Origin: a bacterium
Lineage (GTDB): Bacteria; Spirochaetota; UBA4802; UBA5550
NCBI GenBank assembly: GCA_024224995.1
Contig: JAAENB010000345.1
Span: forward strand, 1 to 15,729
DNA: 15,729 bases
Direction of reading: 5' to 3'
Numbering within the stretch: position 1 is the stretch's first letter; each line of letters starts with the position of its first letter. The translations under genes and the position numbers were made by a program. Positions 7,227 to 12,750 of this stretch are shown here, piece by piece. The notes below the pieces were generated by a model that was given only the letters and a program-made list of their open reading frames with translations, had not been told where the DNA came from and searched no databases.

Positions 7227-7570
7227 CCCGGGTCTTCGGCTCCGCTCAGACACCGGATGGTCGGGAAAAATACGTAAGAAACTGTGTTGATACCCGGGTC
7301 TGTTTTCATCGGCCCCCCCAACCCCTCGCAGGGGTCGCATCCCCAGAGGGGGCACAAGAGTTTTTGGAAATGAGTCAATTTTAGCCCGGGGTTTCAACCC
7401 CATAGGGCAGCAGAACCAAACCCCGGATAACATCTTCCGGGAACAGGCCCTGTTTATAAATTAGTTTCCCAGGGTGATTGGGATTTCTCATAGCGTGGGG
7501 TTTTCCACCCCACGTTATGAAGAAGGAATCCCCGGTTCTAAATTTTAGTTTCTTAAGAGGTGTAATCAAA
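7227..7570 (+). repeat. Non-coding hairpin-dense spacer
   Basis: No gene is seen in these 344 bp. Several short GC-rich hairpins follow each other: ACCCCT-CGC-AGGGGT (7321-7335), CCCC-AGA-GGGG (7341-7351), GGGGTT-TC-AACCCC (7388-7401) and CGTGGGG-7nt-CCCCACG (7494-7514). ACCCGGGTCT occurs twice, near 7226 and 7292. None has a T run, so they are not clear terminators. They look like dispersed palindromic elements. The spacer ends in the leader repeat before the deaminase. Confidence 0.55.
7540..7560 (+). repeat. Leader repeat before the deaminase gene (copy 2)
   Basis: The core TTTAGTTTCTTAA (7544-7556) matches the copy at 5011-5023 exactly; the flanks differ by one extra T and one A-to-G change. 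It runs into AGAGG, the ribosome binding site for ATG 7571, with 10-nt spacing. Confidence 0.5.
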
Positions 7571-8017
7571 ATGAAAGAACATGAAAAATTTATGCGGGAA
7601 GCAATTCTGGAAGCAAAAAAAGGATTGGAAGAAGGCGGAATTCCAATCGGAGCGGTGCTGGTGATTGATAAGAAAATCGTCGGCAGGGGGCATAACAGGC
7701 GGATACAAAAAGATTCGTCGATCCTGCACGCGGAAATGGATTGCCTGGAAAACGCGGGCAGGTTAAAAGCGATAGAGTATAAAAAAGCGACAATCTATTC
7801 AACACTATCGCCCTGTGATATGTGCACCGGGGCCATACTCTTATACAAAATTCCAACAGTAGTAATAGGCGAAAATGAAACGTTTAAAGGACCGGAAGAG
7901 TATTCGGTTTCCCGGGGAGTGGAATTAATAAACCTGGAATCCGGAGAGTGCAAACAAATAATGAAAGATTTTATTTTAGAAAAGCCCGAGCTCTGGAATG
8001 AAGATATAGGAGAATAG
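7571..8017 (+). CDS. Cytosine deaminase of the yeast Fcy1 type (148 aa)
   Basis: Zinc-dependent deaminase that should convert cytosine to uracil in pyrimidine salvage, in the cytoplasm. Visible are H53-A-E55 (zinc ligand and proton shuttle) and P-C82-D-M-C85 (zinc ligands). The overall text follows yeast Fcy1 rather than the tRNA adenosine deaminase TadA: GIPIGAVLV, GRGHNRRIQK, STLSPCDMCTGAI, GEN-F, and the C-terminal WNEDIGE, which matches the Fcy1 end WFEDIGE that contributes to substrate specificity. It is unrelated to bacterial CodA (amidohydrolase). Start 7571 has AGAGG at 7556-7560; an earlier in-frame start at 7478 would translate the hairpin spacer and is rejected. The gene is followed by a strong terminator at 8057. 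It may be read through from the iron-sulfur genes or have its own promoter; no clear one is seen. Confidence 0.9.
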   Translation: MKEHEKFMREAILEAKKGLEEGGIPIGAVLVIDKKIVGRGHNRRIQKDSSILHAEMDCLENAGRLKAIEYKKATIYSTLSPCDMCTGAILLYKIPTVVIGENETFKGPEEYSVSRGVELINLESGECKQIMKDFILEKPELWNEDIGE

Positions 8018-8056
8018 ATAAAATCAAATACGCCTGTGGCGCAAACAGGAACCGCG

Positions 8057-8100
8057 AAAAATAGTTTAGGGACAAATTTGTCCCTAAACTATTTTTTTTA
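8057..8100 (+). terminator. 40-bp perfect palindromic terminator
   Basis: Bases 8057-8096 read the same on both strands, centred on AAATTT, with A runs before and T runs after (to 8099). It is therefore a strong terminator in either direction, 40 bp after the deaminase stop. Confidence 0.9.
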
Positions 8101-8105
8101 TATAA

Positions 8106-8135
8106 TTGACAGCGCTCAATTAAAGGTACTATAAC
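8106..8135 (+). promoter_or_regulatory. Promoter of the C13-protease lipoprotein
   Basis: A perfect -35 TTGACA (8106-8111) and TATAAC (8130-8135) are separated by 18 nt. Transcription would begin near 8142, giving a leader of about 50 nt. It follows the terminator directly, so the gene is independently transcribed. Confidence 0.75.
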
Positions 8136-8143
8136 ATAACAAT

Positions 8144-8170
8144 AATTATATCGATCGATCGCTTATAATT
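8144..8170 (+). promoter_or_regulatory. Symmetric 27-bp site at the transcript start
   Basis: AATTATA (8144-8150) and TATAATT (8164-8170) are perfect inverted repeats placed around the 10-bp palindrome CGATCGATCG (8152-8161). The site covers the expected transcription start of the downstream lipoprotein gene, so it could be an operator or a 5' leader hairpin. It also holds two GATC methylation-type sites. Confidence 0.45.
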
Positions 8171-8194
8171 GAAAATAATAATTGGAGGAATGAT

Positions 8195-10105
8195 ATGCTT
8201 AAGAAGTTTAAAGTACTATTATTTTCAATTCTGGCAACAACATTAATAGTTTCGTGTGAAACAGGAGAATCACCGGCGAACAGTGATTCTCCGGAATATG
8301 AAAAAGCGAAGGAGATTATTCTTAGTGCTGTCTCAGCGGGGAAAGGCGGGCAGCTGAAAATTAGCGGTCTTAATAAACAAATGACAAAGGGAAGTACGGT
8401 AAAGTCCTGGGGACGTACGGTAACAATGCCGGACGACGGGTTTTTATTTTTGGTAGACCCGTCACCACTCGCGAACTGGGAACATGATTGCCAGTGGAAA
8501 ATCGTGAACCCGGAAACGGGACACATAGAGACCATTGACATGAGAACGCCCCCTGATGTGGCGGATATAGGAGAGATGGAGGTTCTATACCAAAACCCGG
8601 TAGAGAAAAAGACTTCCTATGACAATATACGCGGTATTCTTGATACACAATTTTCACGAAAAACCATAACGAGCACAAGTGCCGCCGCTTTTACGTACCG
8701 GCAAAAGCACGCGCTGCTTATTTCGGGAGGGTATGATTCCTATAATAACCATATCCGGTATTGGGGAGATGTCGCGTATATGTACCGGACATTAGTAAAC
8801 CGCTGTTTGTTCAAACCGTCGGAAATAGAGGTGTGTATGGCAGACGGGGATGACCCGGCAGCAGACCGGAGTGACGGGACAAATTCGCCAACGGACCTTG
8901 ATGGAGACGGCACTGCCGATTATACGAAGGATTCAACACGGGCAACAATATTAAGTGAGCTGCAAAATCTTGTTGATACGGTTGAAGAAAATGACCTGGT
9001 TTATATTTTTACGACCGATCATGGCGGACAGAATTCCGATGGTTCCGTAGTACTCTATACCTGGGGAGACAGTATAACCGACGCCGAATTTGCCGGTTAC
9101 ATAAATCAATTACCCGCCAGTGCCGTAAAAGTTATTTTCATGGAACAATGTTATTCCGGAGGCTTTATTGATGACCTGGCAGGAGTTGAGAACCTGGTTA
9201 TTTCAACAGCCGCGGACGCGACGCATGTCTCTTACGCGGGAGATACCTATCCAAACTTTGATGAATTCTCATATGAATATACAGCAGCACTTAACTGGTT
9301 ATATTCGGATATCTATGATACCAATCCGGGCTCAGTGGATGCCGATATAAATGAGGATCTTATTTGTTCAATTGAAGAAGCACATAACTGGGCTGTAGCG
9401 AATGACAATTCCGGCGACAACCCCCAGTTTGGCGATACGGATTCAATCGGGAGCATTGTTCATCTTGATTTGTTAAATCTTCAGCCCTATGAAAAAGACG
9501 GCGGATTTGAAGCCGTTGGACGAGGGTATAACCAGAGCGGTCCTGCTGTTTTTTACATGATCTTTAATCATTTTGAAGATCACAATGTTTATGAACAAAG
9601 CGATTGTACAACAACGGTTGATCTAACCGCGCAATTGAGTGAGGTAACGAGCAGCACCGGGATTTGCCAGTGGGTAAATGGAGGATCAACCACGGGAACA
9701 AACTGGAGCGATCTACAAGACGCCGCAGACGGGCTCTATTACAACTGCTCCCGTTATTATACCAGTGAAATAAATACTGACTTTACTAAGTATAATAACA
9801 GTAGCGATGAGCAGGAAAGAGAAAACAGGCTCGCGTATATTACCGAGAATTATCTAAAAAAGAATCGTCCCGTAGTTATTCATATGTACCGCAGCTGGCC
9901 ATATGGCGGATCGTATCTTGTGTTAACGGGGTATGATGAAGAAACCGGGATGGTCTATTACGCCGATTCCGGCAGCGGCGGCGAACTGGGAAGCGTATCA
10001 TATAATGATTTTATTACAGCAAAATGGTACCGTTCACCAGGCAATTCGGCCTATTATTACCGGGCACGATGGGATGGAGAATGGTTTGGGTTTTATCATG
10101 AATAA
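8195..10105 (+). CDS. Lipoprotein with C13/caspase-like peptidase domain and C39-like C-terminal region (636 aa)
   Basis: Predicted lipoprotein: MLKKFKVLLFSILATTLIVSC has its lipobox cysteine at residue 21. Residues about 170-350 form a clan CD cysteine peptidase like legumain (C13): strand KHALLISGGYD, strand LVYIFTTDHGG with probable catalytic His276, and VKVIFMEQCYSGGF with probable catalytic Cys319, followed by NLVISTAA. DLDGDGTADYT (234-244) looks like a calcium loop between these. Residues about 447-636 resemble a C39-type peptidase fold: YEQSDCTTTVDL near 466-477, then PVVIHMY and YLVLTGYDEETGMVYYADSG. In that fold a His normally stands before the V-V-V-GYD strand; here it is GGSY, so this part may be non-catalytic. 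GGAGG at 8184-8188 sets the start. Role unknown; probably protein processing or binding at the envelope. It has its own promoter and ends at a hairpin. Confidence 0.85.
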   Translation: MLKKFKVLLFSILATTLIVSCETGESPANSDSPEYEKAKEIILSAVSAGKGGQLKISGLNKQMTKGSTVKSWGRTVTMPDDGFLFLVDPSPLANWEHDCQWKIVNPETGHIETIDMRTPPDVADIGEMEVLYQNPVEKKTSYDNIRGILDTQFSRKTITSTSAAAFTYRQKHALLISGGYDSYNNHIRYWGDVAYMYRTLVNRCLFKPSEIEVCMADGDDPAADRSDGTNSPTDLDGDGTADYTKDSTRATILSELQNLVDTVEENDLVYIFTTDHGGQNSDGSVVLYTWGDSITDAEFAGYINQLPASAVKVIFMEQCYSGGFIDDLAGVENLVISTAADATHVSYAGDTYPNFDEFSYEYTAALNWLYSDIYDTNPGSVDADINEDLICSIEEAHNWAVANDNSGDNPQFGDTDSIGSIVHLDLLNLQPYEKDGGFEAVGRGYNQSGPAVFYMIFNHFEDHNVYEQSDCTTTVDLTAQLSEVTSSTGICQWVNGGSTTGTNWSDLQDAADGLYYNCSRYYTSEINTDFTKYNNSSDEQERENRLAYITENYLKKNRPVVIHMYRSWPYGGSYLVLTGYDEETGMVYYADSGSGGELGSVSYNDFITAKWYRSPGNSAYYYRARWDGEWFGFYHE

Positions 10106-10133
10106 TATGTAACAAAAATCTCTGCTTCCGTAA

Positions 10134-10162
10134 TCCCAATGGGGCACAGGGCCCCATTGGGA
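10134..10162 (+). terminator. Hairpin between convergent genes
   Basis: A perfect 12-bp stem (TCCCAATGGGGC / GCCCCATTGGGA) with a 5-nt loop lies between the convergent genes ending at 10105 and 10184. It lacks a T run on either side, so it is a weak intrinsic terminator but probably blocks read-through both ways. Confidence 0.55.
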
Positions 10163-10183
10163 AAATCGTAAAGGTATTAATTT

Positions 10184-10474
10184 TTATGAACAGTCATTGT
10201 ATTCTTCGCATGTGGCAGCGTTTGCCTTGCATTCATACTCCGCGTCATTATCGGTAGTCCCTGTGTTCATATAACTCTGGCAATATGTTTTGTTGAACTC
10301 CTCACCAAGATCGACAAAGAGGGGGTCGTTGGCGCACAGGTTTTTCCCATTGAGGTATGTCCTGAAACACGCTGTATCCTCCACATCATTTCCTGACTCG
10401 TCTTCAAAACATCCGGAAAAACCTATGACGCAAAATGCGGCAAGAGAAATTAGAATAATAATAGTTTTTTTCAT
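10184..10474 (-). CDS. Small cysteine-rich lipoprotein (96 aa)
   Basis: The protein starts MKKTIIILISLAAFCVIGFSGC, a clear lipoprotein signal peptide with lipobox GFSGC and the lipidated cysteine at residue 22. The mature part of about 75 residues is acidic and has six further cysteines (36, 47, 65, 82, 89, 95), an even number that could form three disulfides outside the cytoplasm. No known domain is recognised. Start 10474 is chosen because AAGGAG lies 7 nt before it and the signal peptide begins there; an upstream ATG at 10558 in the same frame would add a lysine-rich tail with no function. It runs convergent to the C13-protease lipoprotein. Function unknown. Confidence 0.75.
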   Translation of the reverse strand: MKKTIIILISLAAFCVIGFSGCFEDESGNDVEDTACFRTYLNGKNLCANDPLFVDLGEEFNKTYCQSYMNTGTTDNDAEYECKANAATCEEYNDCS

Positions 10475-10776
10475 TTCGAAACTCCTTTTTATCTTTTTTA
10501 TTATTTTTTCGTATTTTTTCAAGAAGCAGGCCATTACTTCCCGGTTAATACGTTTCAATATAAGTATGATTATTGAGCTGAAAAGGGTAAAAAAAATAGA
10601 AAAAAACCCGGTACGAATTTGTACCGGTTAGGACCAGGTCCAAAGAAAATTGTCCGCCATATGGTAAAAAGCTTGTATTTTTTTTCATATTGATGCTATT
10701 TTTGTATTAGTTTGGAAGTGGAATATAGAAAGCGGTATACGGATGTATGCTGTTTGGAGACTTTGGAGGATGGAAT
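10475..10776. other. AT-rich intergenic region between divergent genes
   Basis: About 300 bp without a convincing gene. It should hold the promoters of the flanking divergent genes (10474 on -, 10777 on +), but only weak hexamers are visible, for instance TTGTAT (10673-10678), an 18-nt spacer and TATTTT (10697-10702) on the + strand. It also holds a minus-strand terminator-like hairpin (10601-10627) and the dyad GGACC-A-GGTCC (10631-10641). Confidence 0.5.
10601..10627 (-). terminator. Orphan minus-strand intrinsic terminator
   Basis: On the - strand CCGGTAC-6nt-GTACCGG forms a 7-bp stem (10608-10627) followed by a T-rich stretch (complement of 10589-10606). It points leftward, yet no minus-strand gene lies just upstream of it. 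It may end a small RNA or be a relic. Confidence 0.6.
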
Positions 10777-11181
10777 ATGCCTGTTGCGGAAGAAAGTGAA
10801 TTTGTAAAAGAATATTACCGGATGTGTCAAAAAGCAGATGAGATGCAGGGGCTCTGGGAGCGATTGTCCAGGGACATTGTGAGTGATGGGACGTCTATTT
10901 CCACATTTCAGTTAAAAAGAGGCCAGGCTGTTTTGGAGAACCTGTTCTGGATACCCACTTTTGAACAATTGGTGAATATTCACGAAAATATTCAATATAA
11001 TAACCAGGATCACGATGTACAAATAGTATGGCACTATTATGACTTTTTTAAAGACCTGGACTCCGCGAGTATTGATTATCTCAAACTCTTTGGCGATTTA
11101 CGGCAATTGATGATTGCTGTTATCTATTTAAAGAAATGGGGAAAAGTCTGGACCGGAAAGGAATGGAAGAGTCAGGATTGA
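10777..11181 (+). CDS. Uncharacterised 134-aa protein
   Basis: GGAGG at 10765-10769 is spaced 7 nt from ATG 10777, which decides this start over the ATG at 10747. The protein opens with an acidic helix (EFVKEYYRMCQKADEMQGLW). It then has FWIPTFEQLVNI, a WHYYDFF segment, and ends LRQLMIAVIYLKKWGKVWTGKEW. This layout (YYxMCxKAxEMQ at the start, a W-x-P-x-x-x-Q-L segment in the middle, L-x-K-x-x-x-K-x-W-x-G-x-x-W at the end) reminds me of uncharacterised phage-associated proteins, but I cannot verify that. There is no signal peptide or membrane segment, so it is probably cytoplasmic. It is followed by 173 bp before the next gene, which has its own promoter. Confidence 0.7.
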   Translation: MPVAEESEFVKEYYRMCQKADEMQGLWERLSRDIVSDGTSISTFQLKRGQAVLENLFWIPTFEQLVNIHENIQYNNQDHDVQIVWHYYDFFKDLDSASIDYLKLFGDLRQLMIAVIYLKKWGKVWTGKEWKSQD

Positions 11182-11289
11182 TAGACATTTATAAACCGTA
11201 AAAATTTAACATATACCGTGCTCCCACCGCATATCTTTCTAATCAGGTTAATTCTTTTTGTTTATTTTTTATCTTTTTGATAAAAATAC

Positions 11290-11318
11290 TTGCCGGAAGG
11301 GGTTTGTTTTAGTATATT
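11290..11318 (+). promoter_or_regulatory. Promoter of the 201-aa hypothetical gene
   Basis: TTGCCG (11290-11295), a 17-nt spacer and TATATT (11313-11318) lie 36 bp before the chosen start codon at 11355. Spacing is ideal and the -10 is good. Confidence 0.5.
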
Positions 11319-11354
11319 ATTATCGAAATGATAAAAAATATACAGGAACAAGAA

Positions 11355-11960
11355 ATGGAAACTATAACAAATACGGATATTTACTCAACTCTAAGTAAAT
11401 TATTAAAATTACATCAGGATTCGGAAAGAACATTATCGGACTACCTGTCTTCTCTCTGGTATGGGTGCGGGAAATTTCAGCATTCAACAGGGCTAAAACC
11501 CGGAGAGTTTCTTCAACAACTCAGTCTTGCTTTTACCGGACAGGTTCCGGAGTTTTCTGACGATTTTTTAAATAAATATCGCCATAAAGAACCGGCCGGG
11601 TTTCATCTCTGGGAAGCAAGGATTCTTTTTCAGATCAATGATCTGCGTGAAATGAAAAAGGCCGGTGTTTTTGAAAATGATCAAAAATATTTTGGAGTTG
11701 ACGCTCCTTCCGGAGCTCGTTGGTACAATTTTGATCCCATAACATACCTTGAGTGTGCCGCTGCCGGTTCAATCGGCGGGTGGACTCCCGAACCGGATTC
11801 CGGCCGTATGCAGGTGCCCGGCAAGGTGGCCGTTTTTAACGAAGAGGGGGAGATGGAGCTTGTGGAAGCTGAAGAGCTTGAAGAACCTGTTGTTGAGATC
11901 GATGAGATTAGCTGGGATGATTTTACGGATTTTCTTGAAATGGGGCAGATGTATGAGTGA
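11355..11960 (+). CDS. Uncharacterised 201-aa protein with acidic C-terminus
   Basis: AGGA at 11344-11347 is 7 nt before ATG 11355; the earlier in-frame ATG 11328 has no ribosome binding site and lies just after the promoter. Residues about 1-120 look helical. The most distinctive part is about 135-165: GARWYNFDPITYLECAAAGSIGGWTPEPDSGR, followed by VPGKVAVFNEEGEMELVEAEELEEPVVEIDEISWDDFTDFLEMGQMYE, a strongly acidic tail. I recall similar unannotated proteins with a WYNFDP-TYLECA motif and a terminal W-D-F-x-D-F-L-x-x-G-Q-M-Y-E, but cannot name a family. No export signal is seen. It points toward the toxin/immunity module, which is on the other strand. Function unknown. Confidence 0.75.
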   Translation: METITNTDIYSTLSKLLKLHQDSERTLSDYLSSLWYGCGKFQHSTGLKPGEFLQQLSLAFTGQVPEFSDDFLNKYRHKEPAGFHLWEARILFQINDLREMKKAGVFENDQKYFGVDAPSGARWYNFDPITYLECAAAGSIGGWTPEPDSGRMQVPGKVAVFNEEGEMELVEAEELEEPVVEIDEISWDDFTDFLEMGQMYE

Positions 11961-12003
11961 ATTTTATAAAACAGCTGCGCTGTTTGATGAAGCTGTTTTA
12001 TAG
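11953..12003 (+). other. 16-codon overlapping reading frame, probable gene remnant
   Basis: ATG 11953 overlaps the end of the preceding gene (ATGAGTGA), the arrangement of translationally coupled genes. It reads MSEFYKTAALFDEAVL and then stops inside an inverted-repeat cluster. It may be the head of a partner gene cut off by the rearrangement that brought in the right-hand module, or chance. No product is claimed. Confidence 0.25.
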
Positions 12004-12065
12004 AGCGTTATGCACTCTATGCCAATATAGTTGCCGTGTTCTTCTTTGAGTATAGAACAGCAACT
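11965..12065. repeat. Cluster of three inverted repeats at the strand switch
   Basis: TATAAAACAGCT (11965-11976) pairs with AGCTGTTTTATA (11991-12002), 12 bp perfect. ATAGAG (12000-12005) pairs with CTCTAT (12015-12020) and shares three bases with the first dyad, so the two hairpins exclude each other. AGTTGC-CG-TGTTCT (12029-12042) pairs with AGAACAGCAACT (12054-12065) apart from a 2-nt bulge, and reaches the immunity gene stop codon. They likely act as a bidirectional transcription end; a recombination boundary is another possibility. Confidence 0.6.
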
Positions 12066-12705
12066 AAACTAAGGCTCTGTAAAGTGGGGTAAAATCCACC
12101 CCCCTAATACCTGACTCTTCTAATGCCTCTCGTGCTTTCCTGGTTATTAATAGAGGCCATGAATTAACTGATAGCCTAAAAATCGGGGGTAGTTCATCCG
12201 GCATGACTGTTAATTCCAGTTTTTTAACACGAGCTACAATACTAGGATTTATAGGGTGCTTTTGATAAACAGATTTCTCCCGGTCAAATATATCCAGGTG
12301 ATTTGTTAGCTGAATAGCAGAATAACCATCCATTGCCACCCCATCCTTTAAAGTAACCCCGTCCGCAACATATCTGTTCTCAGACAGAACTGTATCATCA
12401 AGCATTATTACAGGAATTTTTCTGTGCGGGAAATCGCCGACTGAGAGTAAGGTATTAATCATTCTGTCCGACATTATAGGCCAACCTTCATTGTTAGAAG
12501 GGTAGTCAATTTTTTTAATTGAATCAAAATAAGCGTCAAAGTAAATATCTTTTGGAATCTCTAAAGGGTCTACATCAGTCCAACTATAAATTTTTTCTGA
12601 TCCAGGAAAAGTAATAAGAGAAGCATCATTTTCCATATCAGTATTTTTTAAATGATCTAAAGACCAAAACAAACCAGATATTTCTTCATCCCAATTAATA
12701 CTCAT
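12064..12705 (-). CDS. Imm11/DUF1629-type immunity protein (213 aa)
   Basis: Probable cytoplasmic antidote that binds the C-terminal nuclease of the toxin encoded just upstream. The C-terminal half matches the DUF1629/Imm11 pattern (known from the Myxococcus MXAN_0049 immunity protein): LELTVMPDELPPIFRLSVNSWPLLITRKAREALEESGIRGVDFTPL at residues about 163-208, where the PIFR strand, the ITRKAREAL helix and the G-I-x-G-V-x-F end are characteristic. The middle has WPIMSDRMINTLLSVG (75-90). There is no signal peptide. AAGAGG (12719-12714 on -) is 8 nt before the start. It begins 45 bp after the toxin stop codon, on the same strand, the usual toxin-then-immunity order. Its DNA is AT-rich (about 28% GC in 12541-12660), like the toxin tip and unlike the toxin N-terminus. 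Confidence 0.8.
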   Translation of the reverse strand: MSINWDEEISGLFWSLDHLKNTDMENDASLITFPGSEKIYSWTDVDPLEIPKDIYFDAYFDSIKKIDYPSNNEGWPIMSDRMINTLLSVGDFPHRKIPVIMLDDTVLSENRYVADGVTLKDGVAMDGYSAIQLTNHLDIFDREKSVYQKHPINPSIVARVKKLELTVMPDELPPIFRLSVNSWPLLITRKAREALEESGIRGVDFTPLYRALV

Positions 12706-12750
12706 ATATAAAACCTCTTTTAAATAAATTATGATTAGTATAAAAGCTAT

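Noticed and set aside
7001..7378. 125-codon minus-strand open frame over the end of the QueG-like gene
   Set aside because: Overlaps a well-supported iron-sulfur coding region and the hairpin spacer; no ribosome site or domain.
8057..8096. 40-bp palindrome as a phage attachment or replication site
   Set aside because: Flanking A and T runs, position just after a stop codon and a following promoter fit a bidirectional terminator better.
10290..10631. 113-codon + strand open frame over the small lipoprotein
   Set aside because: The minus-strand reading has a signal peptide, lipobox and ribosome site; the + reading has none of these.
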